Assembly (NCBI RefSeq): GCF_025999835.1
Contig: NZ_AP025628.1
Location: 2,790,001 to 2,854,000, forward strand
Direction: 5' to 3'
DNA: 64,000 nt
DNA from: Caldinitratiruptor microaerophilus
GTDB lineage: Bacteria; Bacillota; Sulfobacillia; Symbiobacteriales; ZC4RG38
Shown here: piece by piece, positions 48,960-56,799 of the stretch
Numbering within the stretch: position 1 is the first letter of the stretch
Layout of the letters: each line of letters starts with the position of its first letter
The notes under the pieces: generated by a model
Database searches by the model: none
Seen by the model: only the letters and a program-made list of their open reading frames with translations
What the model was told of the DNA's origin: nothing
Made by a program: the position numbers and the translations under genes

Positions 48960-50438
48960 GTGTATCTGGGCTGGCACCACCTCACGGACACGAGCCCCGC
49001 CGGGGCGGCGGCGATCGAGCTTCTGTGCCGCGCCCTGGGCGTCGACACCTTCCGGGAGCCCGACGCCTGCCGCCTCTACCTGCGCTCCCCGGTGCGCGGC
49101 CACACGCTCATCCTCGGCGGCGAACCCGACTTCGCCGGCGCCATCCGGGGCGCCGCCGCCCTCCTGCGCGGCGCCGGCGCCCGGGTGTACACCACCTCGG
49201 CGGACGAGCCCCTGGCCGGCCAGCTCGACCGCCTCCGCCAGGTTGCCCCCGCCGCCCTCGCCTACCTCCGCCGGGCGGATGCCCGGCTCGTCCGGTGCAC
49301 CGTCTACGGTCCCCTGTCGCGGAGCAGCCGCGACCTGGCCGAGCACCTCGGGGCCGCGATCGCCGGCGAGGCGGACCTGCCGCTCCTGCCCGCCCGCCCG
49401 GCCTGGCGGGAGGAGCTGCCGCTGCGCCGCGCCGGCGGCTGCGCCGTCCTGGTCGAGCTCCCCGCCTCCGACCCGGAGCTCCTCGCCCGGGGGCTCTTCG
49501 CCGGGATCACGCGCGCCTTCGCGCCGCCGGACCTGGCCCGGTTCCTGGACCAGTTCGCCCAGACCCGGCGGCTGGCGGCCCTGCTCCACTCGCTGGCGAA
49601 AGCCCTGCGGAGCAAGTCCGGGCAGGACGCTCCCGGCGCGCCCCACCCCGGTCCCCAGGGCGAGCCCGGTGCCGGTGACACGCCCGTGGCCGGCGCGGTG
49701 CCCGACGGCCTCCCCGAGGACGGCGAAGCGCCCGCCCTGCTCACCGCTCCAGCCGGGACCGGAGAACCGGGCCCCGACGCGCGTGCCGGCGGCCCCGATC
49801 CCGGGGATCGCGCCGCCCCCGACGAGAGCCCGCCCGCCAGCGGGACCGACCAGGATGGCACCCGTGCCGCCCCCGCGGACGAGCCTGCGCCTGCCCCGTC
49901 CCCCGCGCAACCGGCGACCCCCGCCGGGCGTTCGGGACCCCGGAGCACGCCGGGCCTGCCGCCCTGGCCCGGGCGGGTCTACACGTTCCGGGCCATGCCG
50001 GGGGGCGCGGCGTTCCTCCCCCTGAGCCCGCAGCACGGCGGGGCGCTCACGCCGCCCGTGAACGCGACCCTGGCCCGGTCCGGCATTCCGTTCCGCCCGC
50101 CACCGACCTCGGCCCCGGAGCCCGAACCGGCCCCCGATCGCCCCTCCGGCGCCCTGCCGCCGGAGCCGGGCGTCGCCCCGGCGCCGGAGGCGGCCCCGGA
50201 GCCGGGACCCGTGACCCCGCCGGCGGCCGATGCTGCCGGTGACATGACGGAGGAGCCGGCGACGCAGTCCGCGGCGAGCAGCGGGGTTTCCCCACCTCCG
50301 GTCGTTCCCCCCCTGGCCGGGGGGGAGGACGATCACCCGCGGAACACGGCGGACGGCCCCCGGCCAGCGCAACCGGGCCCGCCCGCCCGGGCGCCGAGGA
50401 CCGTCCGCCACCTGCACTGGGTGTCCTCGCGGTGTTGA
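48960..50438 (+). CDS. Unknown protein with long Pro/Ala/Gly-rich C-terminal region
   Basis: About 490 residues. The first 210 form an alpha/beta unit (LYLRSPVRGHTLILGGEPD, GAIRGAAALLRGAGARVYTT, LVELPASDPELLARGLFAGI). Its LxxxGARVYTT-like strand recalls N-acetylmuramoyl-L-alanine amidases, but the zinc ligands are not evident, so I assign no function. Residues 220-480 are low-complexity Pro, Ala, Gly and acidic sequence. The GTG at 48960 has AAGGAGA 6 nt upstream; an ATG at 48945 is the alternative. The neighbouring coat-like gene is divergent, so a link to sporulation is only a guess. Confidence 0.6.
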   Translation: MYLGWHHLTDTSPAGAAAIELLCRALGVDTFREPDACRLYLRSPVRGHTLILGGEPDFAGAIRGAAALLRGAGARVYTTSADEPLAGQLDRLRQVAPAALAYLRRADARLVRCTVYGPLSRSSRDLAEHLGAAIAGEADLPLLPARPAWREELPLRRAGGCAVLVELPASDPELLARGLFAGITRAFAPPDLARFLDQFAQTRRLAALLHSLAKALRSKSGQDAPGAPHPGPQGEPGAGDTPVAGAVPDGLPEDGEAPALLTAPAGTGEPGPDARAGGPDPGDRAAPDESPPASGTDQDGTRAAPADEPAPAPSPAQPATPAGRSGPRSTPGLPPWPGRVYTFRAMPGGAAFLPLSPQHGGALTPPVNATLARSGIPFRPPPTSAPEPEPAPDRPSGALPPEPGVAPAPEAAPEPGPVTPPAADAAGDMTEEPATQSAASSGVSPPPVVPPLAGGEDDHPRNTADGPRPAQPGPPARAPRTVRHLHWVSSRC

Positions 50439-50453
50439 GCCGAATCGGGGAAG

Positions 50454-50482
50454 GGGTCGCGGCCGGACCGCCGGCGCGACCC
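50454..50482. terminator. Hairpin between convergent genes, likely bidirectional terminator
   Basis: GGGTCGC (50454-50460) pairs with GCGACCC (50476-50482), with an inner GCCGG/CCGGC pairing. It lies between the stops at 50438 and 50491. Confidence 0.5.
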
Positions 50483-50490
50483 TGCCATCC

Positions 50491-51354
50491 TCAAGCTCTA
50501 GCCAGGAGGACCAGGCCCATGCTCCCCAGCATGTAGACCGAGGCGAACCGGAAGAGCCGGATGTTTCGCTGAACGTCCGGCGACACGAGGGCGTTAGCGG
50601 CGAGACCGATCAGTACCGCAGAGAGGGCGGCTCCGGCCCCGAGATAGCCCAGGGGTACGGAAAGTAGCCACGTGACCGTGAGCATCAACTGGGCGGCGAG
50701 AAGTGTCGAGAGCCCGACCACGTACTGCGTGGCCTTCACCCCGTAGCGGTTGGGGAAGACCGGGATCCCGGCGGCCCGGTAGTCCGCGGCGTATTTCACG
50801 CTGAATGTCATGATGTGGGTCGGGATCCAGACCACCACGGAAAAGGCCAGGAGGACGCCGAGCACATCGACCCGGCCGGCGGCCAGCACGCGTCCGGCCA
50901 AAACGGGCATCCCGCCAGCCAGCCCGCCGACGACAACCGCCCAGACGGTGCGCCGCTTGAGCCACATGGTGTACACGGCCACATCGAGCACCCAGCCGAG
51001 CAGGACGACCGCCCCATACAGCGGGGCCAGCGCGAAAGCCCACCCGATCCCCAGCCAGCTTGACCAGAGGCCGGCGAGGGCGGCTCGTGCCGGATCCACC
51101 CGGCCCTCCGCCAGGGGTCGGTGGCGGGTGCGCCTCATCACCGCGTCCACGTCGCGGTCGTACACCATGTTCAGAATGGTCGCCCCGGCGATGGCCGCAA
51201 CGAGGCTGCCGGCCAGGGAGAGCCAGGCACAAGCGCCGGGGCGCGCTATCGGCGCGCTCGCGCTGGCGTGGCCGACAAGGCCGGTGAACACCAACAGCGC
51301 CGTCTGCCTCGGCTTAACGAGTTGCCACCAGTCCGCCACACGATCCCACCTCAT
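50491..51354 (-). CDS. ctaB: Heme O synthase (protoheme IX farnesyltransferase)
   Basis: This 287-residue UbiA-family prenyltransferase transfers farnesyl to heme b to give heme O. The two Asp motifs are visible as NMVYDRDVDAVMRRTRHRPL (first) and YAADYRAAGIPVFPNRYG (second). Eight or nine membrane helices are predicted. It is the last gene of a four-gene run (small membrane protein, 12-TM His-rich protein, SUMF1-like lipoprotein, CtaB), with a 10-bp gap to the lipoprotein gene. No heme-A synthase (CtaA) or standard oxidase subunit gene is near. It may supply heme O to the 12-TM protein; that is inference. Confidence 0.92.
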   Translation of the reverse strand: MRWDRVADWWQLVKPRQTALLVFTGLVGHASASAPIARPGACAWLSLAGSLVAAIAGATILNMVYDRDVDAVMRRTRHRPLAEGRVDPARAALAGLWSSWLGIGWAFALAPLYGAVVLLGWVLDVAVYTMWLKRRTVWAVVVGGLAGGMPVLAGRVLAAGRVDVLGVLLAFSVVVWIPTHIMTFSVKYAADYRAAGIPVFPNRYGVKATQYVVGLSTLLAAQLMLTVTWLLSVPLGYLGAGAALSAVLIGLAANALVSPDVQRNIRLFRFASVYMLGSMGLVLLARA

Positions 51355-51364
51355 CGCCGCTCAC

Positions 51365-52297
51365 CTACCTCGCCGGATTCCGCACGCACCGGAAGCCCAC
51401 GTTCGGGCTGGCGTACTCCGGCACCGCGCTGTTGCGACTCCAGGTCCTCAGATCGTATCCGTGGTCGGCCTTGCTGCCGCCCCGCAAGAACCGGTAATGA
51501 ATGCCCGGCGTCCGATCCGCCACCCACTGACTGACGTTTCCGGCCATGTCGTACAGGCCGTAGGGGCTGACGGCGCGCGCGGTCTGGAACTCGCCGTACC
51601 GCTGGCCGTTGTAGAAGCCGACCGGCGTGGTGTCGCTGTACCCGTCCTCCGTCTCGAAGGGGTCACCGCTGTGGTAGAAGTTGGCGTGTGCCCCTGAGAT
51701 CGAGTCGCCCCACGGGAAAGGGCGCCGGTCCGTCCCCCTGGCGGCCTTCTCCCACTCGGCCTCCGCAGGCAGGCGGCCTCCGTTGAACTCGCAGTAGGCT
51801 CGGGCCCCGAACCACGTCACCATGGTCACCGGGTGGTTCTCGTAGCCGGGTTTCACCCCGAACCGCCGGCCATCAAAGGTGATTCGGGTGGCCGGGTCCG
51901 CCAGCGGCATGTGGAGGTAGTCGCCGGCTGGGTACGCTTTCTCGTGCTTACCTCCCCCGAAGGGGTCGCCGGGGTAAGGGCCCACGACCCGGCCTCCCTG
52001 CACGCGCACGCGGCTCGCCGCCAGCGCCTCTTCGAGGTACCGCGCGTACTGCGCGTTGGTCACGGGAGTGACCATGATCTCGTAGTCCTGCGGGATCACC
52101 GTCTCCACACCGTCACGGCCCATCGGGAAGGGACCCGCAGGAACGAGAGCCCACGCCTCGGGGTCGGCACCCGCGGAGGTGAACTGCTGAACAGCGCGAG
52201 AGGGCACCGGTGGTCGGCCACAGCCGGCCAGCAAGGATGCGCCACACGCAGCGGCCAGTACTACGCTCGCAACGCGTCTGCCGAAGCGCGCCTTCAC
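51365..52297 (-). CDS. SUMF1/FGE-like lipoprotein
   Basis: The 310-residue product has a lipobox (ASLLAGCG) and a formylglycine-generating-enzyme-like fold: ALVPAGPFPMGRD, VTPVTNAQYARYLEEA, NHPVTMVTWFGARAYCEFNGGRLPAEAEWEKAARG, YDMAGNVSQWVAD, FLRGGSKADH and NVGFRCVRNP. The C-terminal Cys pair used by true FGE for catalysis is not evident, so it is likely a non-FGE member. It lies outside the membrane, anchored by lipid. The GTG start overlaps the stop of the 12-TM gene (GTGA). Its link with heme-protein genes suggests a role in maturing or docking a redox complex. Confidence 0.87.
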   Translation of the reverse strand: MKARFGRRVASVVLAAACGASLLAGCGRPPVPSRAVQQFTSAGADPEAWALVPAGPFPMGRDGVETVIPQDYEIMVTPVTNAQYARYLEEALAASRVRVQGGRVVGPYPGDPFGGGKHEKAYPAGDYLHMPLADPATRITFDGRRFGVKPGYENHPVTMVTWFGARAYCEFNGGRLPAEAEWEKAARGTDRRPFPWGDSISGAHANFYHSGDPFETEDGYSDTTPVGFYNGQRYGEFQTARAVSPYGLYDMAGNVSQWVADRTPGIHYRFLRGGSKADHGYDLRTWSRNSAVPEYASPNVGFRCVRNPAR

Positions 52298-53787
52298 CGG
52301 TACCCCCCCTCTCCCGGCTCTTGCGCCTCCAGCTCACCGGCCCACATCCCCCGCCGCCGGAAGAGGTCCTGCAGCCGCCAGATCAGGAAGGCTGCCAGGG
52401 CCACCAGAACGGCCGCCAGGCCGATGTCGGCGAGGAGCAGGGTCGCGGCGACAAGGCGCTGCTGTTCGTATTCGCTGACGAAGAGCCGCTTGAGACCGAA
52501 CACGGTGACGGCGCCGAACGCGAGGTTGGAACCCAGGACGATCGTCCAGCCGTACACCTGTCTGGCAACCCCCCGGACGCCCATCATGTCCGCAAAGTAC
52601 AAGAGCAGGATGGTTGCGATCAGGGCGGAGAGGATGTGCCAGTGGCCGGTGAGGAGGATCCGCTCCTCCCGGTGGGGCCAGACCCGGAAGATCTCGTCGA
52701 GCTTGATGGCCATGAAGATGCCGACCCCGCTGACCGTGAAGTTCATGTAGACCATCTGCCACAGCGCCCCGAAGCGCAGAGGGTCGTGGATCAGGGCCCA
52801 TAGGCGCTGCCCTGGCCGGGGTCTACCGGCGCGGGGCCCGACCCGGGCCAGACCTTCCTGTACCAGCTTCGACCAGCCGAAGATCACCAGCATCAGCGCT
52901 GCCAGCATGACGAGGACCGAACCGACATAGATGATCGCGTGCGCGTGCGGCGTGATCACCACGGACCACGCCCCCAGAGTCACCACCACCGTCCCGAGGA
53001 TCATGAGCGGCATGGCGATGCGGTGAAAGACCCCGCGGAAGCCGAACCAGCGGCCGATGAGCAGGGCGGTGGCGATGGCGATGAGCGTCAACATGATGTG
53101 GAGATGGCCGATCACGGCCTTCTGGAGGAACGTCTTGACCGGCTCCCGAACGAGGTCCTCGGCCAGGAAGCTCTTGAACCCGTTGCCGAAGTGGGAGCCG
53201 GCCACAGCGCCGAGGGCGGCGGACCCCAAGGTTGCCACCGTCATGGTGAAGAAGGCCACCCGCTCCAGATCCACACCGCCCCGCGTACGGGCACGGGCCG
53301 GGTCCGTCACGCGGTAGCACGGCTGCCAGGGCCACAGAGCCAGGGCGAGCAGCACCCCCGCGTAGAAGATGAGCGCCTGCCCCGCCACGAAGAGGCCGTG
53401 CAGCACCCAGTTGCGGCCGAAGTACGCAAAGATCATCCCGGATACCGAGGCGGTGAGGTACCCGGCCGTGATGGTGCCGTTGATCGTGGCCGCCTGCTGC
53501 GGGCGCATGGGCAGGCTGTCGGTCATCAGGTACACCAGGACGGCGACCACCGGAAACGCGATGGCGTGGTAAAGGGTGATGATCCGGCCTTCGCGTTCCG
53601 CCTCCACCAGCCTCATCCCCAGCACGCGGACGACGAAGTCCTTGACCCCCCACTCCACCATGGGTCCCGAGAGGGTGGACCAGACCACCGTCACGAGGGC
53701 GACGAAGCCGATGGCCAGCAGCACCAGCCCCCGGGTCGAGAGCAAGAGGTAGCGGAGACGGCCGGCGAGCCCCCTCATTCCGTTCAC
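52294..53787 (-). CDS. 12-TM His-rich protein, divergent heme-copper oxidase-like
   Basis: The 497-residue protein has twelve predicted helices. Histidines fall at H74 in helix 2 (LYHAIAF), H130 before helix 4, H228 and H230 in helix 6 (IGHLHIM), H281 and H283 at helix 7/8 (ITPHAHAI) and H382 and H384 in helix 10 (TGHWHIL). Heme-copper oxidases and nitric oxide reductases are 12-TM proteins with ligands in helices 2, 6, 7 and 10 (pair H-X-H in 10), so the layout fits a distant member. The standard HPEVY and HH motifs are missing. The CtaB gene beside it and FNR-type promoter agree with respiratory use under low oxygen or NO. Activity is not established. Confidence 0.6.
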   Translation of the reverse strand: MNGMRGLAGRLRYLLLSTRGLVLLAIGFVALVTVVWSTLSGPMVEWGVKDFVVRVLGMRLVEAEREGRIITLYHAIAFPVVAVLVYLMTDSLPMRPQQAATINGTITAGYLTASVSGMIFAYFGRNWVLHGLFVAGQALIFYAGVLLALALWPWQPCYRVTDPARARTRGGVDLERVAFFTMTVATLGSAALGAVAGSHFGNGFKSFLAEDLVREPVKTFLQKAVIGHLHIMLTLIAIATALLIGRWFGFRGVFHRIAMPLMILGTVVVTLGAWSVVITPHAHAIIYVGSVLVMLAALMLVIFGWSKLVQEGLARVGPRAGRPRPGQRLWALIHDPLRFGALWQMVYMNFTVSGVGIFMAIKLDEIFRVWPHREERILLTGHWHILSALIATILLLYFADMMGVRGVARQVYGWTIVLGSNLAFGAVTVFGLKRLFVSEYEQQRLVAATLLLADIGLAAVLVALAAFLIWRLQDLFRRRGMWAGELEAQEPGEGGYR

Positions 53788-53819
53788 CTCGCGCCTTCAG
53801 TGTCACAAGCCCGGCGGCC

Positions 53820-54440
53820 TCACCGCCTGGGCGTGGAGAGGAAGCCCTGGGCGAAGCAGGCGGTCATGAACAACAGGAGCGGGGCAAGGATGGAGAAGAT
53901 GAAGCTGGCCGGCAGGATGGGCAGGCCTGCCTTCAGGAAGGCGAGCGCGATGCCGCCGATGCCGATCAGCACCCCGCCGAGCCCCACCCAGAGGAAGCCG
54001 CGTGGGGCCCTGCCCGTGAGCCCTGCAAGGACCGGGAGAGCGACGATCAGGAGGCCGGCGACCGCGTGAACCACCGCAAGCACCAGGGTGGCCAGCCCGC
54101 TCGGCCCGGAGACGCGGGTGAGGGCGATGCCCAGCAGTCCGACGATCGCGAAGGCGGCGTAGGGCTTCTCATATCTGGGAAAGAACTCCGTGACGAGCCC
54201 GAGGGACAGCGTCGCCGGGATGAGACTGGCCACGACGACCACGAGCGGGTTGCCCAGAACGCCGTAGCCGAGGCCGATGAGCAGCAACCCGGCCGCCAGG
54301 AGGACCGCGAAACTCGCCAAGTAGTACACGGGTGCGCGTCCGGCGCGCAGACCGCTCCTGAGATCCCGGTACAATCGCCAGATGACGTAGATGGCGATCA
54401 GTCCCGTCCCCAGGAGCACGACCTTGTCCAGAACGTTCAT
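53820..54440 (-). CDS. Small polytopic membrane protein, first gene of the FNR-type operon
   Basis: 206 residues with about seven helices (LLGTGLIAIYVIWRLYRDL, APVYYLASFAVLLAAGLLLIGLGY, PLVVVVASLIPATLSLGLV, YAAFAIVGLLGIALT, TLVLAVVHAVAGLLIVALPVL, FLWVGLGGVLIGIGG, LLLFMTACFAQGFL). I recognise no family. The ATG at 54440 follows AAGGAGGGAG. It lies 32 bp before the 12-TM gene and downstream of the FNR-type promoter, so it is probably a small partner subunit or quinone-side protein of that complex; this is inference. One membrane His (VVHAV) could be a ligand. Confidence 0.75.
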   Translation of the reverse strand: MNVLDKVVLLGTGLIAIYVIWRLYRDLRSGLRAGRAPVYYLASFAVLLAAGLLLIGLGYGVLGNPLVVVVASLIPATLSLGLVTEFFPRYEKPYAAFAIVGLLGIALTRVSGPSGLATLVLAVVHAVAGLLIVALPVLAGLTGRAPRGFLWVGLGGVLIGIGGIALAFLKAGLPILPASFIFSILAPLLLFMTACFAQGFLSTPRR

Positions 54441-54496
54441 GGACTCTCCCTCCTTGTTCGCACGTTCACACAGTTGCCGGCGAGGGCGCGCAAGAG

Positions 54497-54535
54497 GGGA
54501 ACCGGCTGCCACCCTCAACGTAGCAGCCGGTTCCC
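54497..54535. repeat. 13-bp hairpin spanning the operon promoter
   Basis: GGGAACCGGCTGC (54497-54509) and its exact complement at 54523-54535 enclose a 13-base loop. On the minus strand it comes 26 bp after the regulator stop, so it can terminate that gene. The -10 box of the downstream operon lies exactly in the loop, so the dyad also surrounds the promoter. Confidence 0.65.
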
Positions 54536-54558
54536 TGTCAGGTGTTGACTTTTGTCAA
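54517..54558 (-). promoter_or_regulatory. FNR/DNR-type class II promoter of the CtaB/12-TM operon
   Basis: The palindrome TTGAC-AAAA-GTCAA (minus strand, 54558-54545) is centred at 54551.5. The -10-like TACGTT lies at 54522-54517, giving a start near 54510. The site is thus at -41.5, the standard class II activator position. The half-site TTGAC matches NO-responsive DNR/NNR-type and related FNR-type sites. The regulator gene ends 3 bp upstream. Confidence 0.75.
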
Positions 54559-54560
54559 AC

Positions 54561-55316
54561 CTACGCCAGGAAGCTCGGTCCTCCCTCGCCTTCGATCCCC
54601 TCGGCGACCCCGTGCAGCCGGCACGGATCGAGGAGCTCGATGCGGAAGTGCCCCTCGTCCCGAATCAGGCCTTGCCGCCGGAACTCGCCGAGGATGCGGA
54701 CGGCGGTCTCCAGCCGCACGCCGATGATGTTCGCCATCTCCCTGCGTGACAGCGCCACGACGTACCGCCCGTCCGGCGTCCGTTCCGCCATCGAGAGGAG
54801 GAGGCGGGCGGCGGAAACCCGGGCGGGGACGGTGACAAGGCCATGCAGACGTAGGTACGCGCGCCGCAACTCCTCCGCCATGCCAGCGAGCAGGCATCTG
54901 CCGAGCTCCGGATCCTCCGAGACGAGCCGAAGCGCCTCATCCCGACCCACGTAGCAGACCTCCGCGCCCGTGTGACCGGCCCGCGCGGTCGCCCAGTGCT
55001 CACTCCACGGGCCGAAGCCACAGATGCCCGCGATGCCGCCGGCGGCAGCGATCCGCACGATGTGCTCCCGCCCCGCCTCGTCGACGATGAACTCGACGAC
55101 CCGCCCCTGCCGCACGATCCACCAGCCGGTCGCTTCGTCCCCCTGGCGGTACAGGACGTCCCCGCGTCGCAGCCGCCTGACGTGGCTGACCTGGCCAAGG
55201 CTCACCATCCGCTCGTAGAGGTCCTTCCAGCAAAACGGTGCCCCTTGCGTCCGCACCGGGCACAACTGGCACTTCTCAGGGAGGGTCTTCGCGACGGTGG
55301 CACACACGCCGGCCAC
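54561..55316 (-). CDS. CRP/FNR-family regulator with N-terminal cysteines
   Basis: The 251-residue protein has an N-terminal Cys set (C5, C16, C19, C29; KCQLCPVRTQGAPFC), a cyclic-nucleotide-binding-like beta roll (GDVLYRQGDEATGWWIVRQG) and a C-terminal HTH (LSRREMANIIGVRLETAVRIL). The cysteine spacing suggests an FNR-like Fe-S cluster or a redox switch. The recognition helix has ETAVR where FNR has ETISR, so a non-FNR residue occupies the Ser212 position, compatible with TTGAC instead of TTGAT. It most likely activates the operon below it. The GTG start gives the Cys region at the terminus. Confidence 0.9.
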   Translation of the reverse strand: MAGVCATVAKTLPEKCQLCPVRTQGAPFCWKDLYERMVSLGQVSHVRRLRRGDVLYRQGDEATGWWIVRQGRVVEFIVDEAGREHIVRIAAAGGIAGICGFGPWSEHWATARAGHTGAEVCYVGRDEALRLVSEDPELGRCLLAGMAEELRRAYLRLHGLVTVPARVSAARLLLSMAERTPDGRYVVALSRREMANIIGVRLETAVRILGEFRRQGLIRDEGHFRIELLDPCRLHGVAEGIEGEGGPSFLA

Positions 55317-55482
55317 CCCCGGCCACCCGGGCGGTGGTGTGGTAAGGCACCAGCTACACCCGGACGGTTCGTGCAGCCCTAAGGCTACCGGAAGGGCCGA
55401 AGACAGTCAATGACACGGAGAGTCTACGGACTTTCCCCCGGGACTAGTTCTGTGGTCTCATCTCCGCGCGATCGCAGACGCC

Positions 55483-56781
55483 TCACGCCGCCCCCCTGTC
55501 CCTCCGCCCCCGCCACCATCGGCCCGCGGCGCCGGCCAGGCGGGCGAGCCGGCCGGGAACCGGATTGACGAGGGGCTGGTCGCCGGCCTCCGGGATCAGG
55601 ATGAGCCCGAGCCCGTCGAGCCCCGTGGGGGGCCGGGGGATGCGGCGGGTCTCGACCTCCTGTCCCTGCCGGAAGGTGAGCCAGAACCAGGCGGGAGACT
55701 CGGCAACGGCCTGCTCCAGGTCGGCCCGGCTGCTGACCGGGCGGCCCGAGACCTGGAGGATCACGTCGCCGGTCCGGAGCCCGGCCAGGGCGGCGGGGCT
55801 GCCGGGCAGCACGTCCAGCACGCCGACCCCCCGCCACGGCCGGGTGAAGGCGGGCGCGCCCCGCAGTTCCCGCCGGGCCATCCCGACCGCCAGGTACTCG
55901 TGCCCGAGCCCCGCGAACAGCGCCGCGGCCCAGAGGAGGACCCGGCTGCGGGACGCGAGGGCGGCCAGCCCGAGGAGCACCAGGCTGTACACGGCGAGCC
56001 AGCCGGCCGACCGCCGGGCCCGGGCGGGCGGCAGCGCGGTCACGGCCAGGTCGCTGTAGCCCATCGCCACCACGATGGGGACCAGGTCGAGGGCGAGGGT
56101 CGCGGTGGAAGGCGCCAGGGCGGGGTCGGGCTGGATGAGGGGCCACCAGGACGGCAGGTGAAGCGGCGCGGCGTCCGGCGGGAGGCTGCTCATCAGCACC
56201 CCGACCGGCAGCACGAGCGGGACCGGCCAGAACCGCTGCAGCTGGAAGGCGCCGACGACCTCCCCGCTCCGGTTCCGGAGCGTCACCGGCGTGGCCGCGC
56301 CGGCTCCGCCCGTCCAGATCAGGAGCGCCTCGGCCAGGTGAAGGAGCCCCACCAGGGCCGCCAGGCTCGGGATGTCGACCCGGGGCCAGCCGAAGAGGAG
56401 CGATGAGACGCCGATCAGGGTCGTCGCGTACGAAAAGCAGAGAAACCGGGGGTGCAAGAGGCCCAGCGCCAGGGCGACGGGCCACAGGAGCAGCCACGCC
56501 GGCGTGCCGGCCTCGGGCTGGATGACGACCACCCCCGCCCACAGGCCGGCCAGGCTCACGGTGGCGCCGGCGAGCACCCCGTGGACGAGGGAGTCGCCCA
56601 GAAGCCGCAGCGGCGCGTTCTTCGGCGCCCCGTAGAGGTGCGCCTCGACCGCGGCAGTCCGCCGGTACTGCGCCCAGACGAGCCACAGCACGGCCAGGAG
56701 CAACCCGCCCGCCACGGGGTTGAACAGGAACATGCCGAGGCGGGCGAACAGCAGGCGGGTGAGGTCGAGGTAGGAACCCAA
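55483..56781 (-). CDS. MinJ-like polytopic protein with C-terminal PDZ domain
   Basis: The 432-residue product has about ten membrane helices and a C-terminal PDZ domain (GVGVLDVLPGSPAALAGLRTGDVILQVSGRPVSSRADL). This is the layout of B. subtilis MinJ, which links DivIVA with MinD at cell poles and septa. The gene precedes ctpB, with ftsX and ftsE next, the same neighbourhood as in Bacillus. Sequence similarity outside the PDZ was not tested, so MinJ is inferred from layout and synteny. Gap to ctpB: 18 bp, same strand. Confidence 0.75.
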   Translation of the reverse strand: MGSYLDLTRLLFARLGMFLFNPVAGGLLLAVLWLVWAQYRRTAAVEAHLYGAPKNAPLRLLGDSLVHGVLAGATVSLAGLWAGVVVIQPEAGTPAWLLLWPVALALGLLHPRFLCFSYATTLIGVSSLLFGWPRVDIPSLAALVGLLHLAEALLIWTGGAGAATPVTLRNRSGEVVGAFQLQRFWPVPLVLPVGVLMSSLPPDAAPLHLPSWWPLIQPDPALAPSTATLALDLVPIVVAMGYSDLAVTALPPARARRSAGWLAVYSLVLLGLAALASRSRVLLWAAALFAGLGHEYLAVGMARRELRGAPAFTRPWRGVGVLDVLPGSPAALAGLRTGDVILQVSGRPVSSRADLEQAVAESPAWFWLTFRQGQEVETRRIPRPPTGLDGLGLILIPEAGDQPLVNPVPGRLARLAGAAGRWWRGRRDRGAA

Positions 56782-56799
56782 CGGCCTTCGCTCCTCCGG

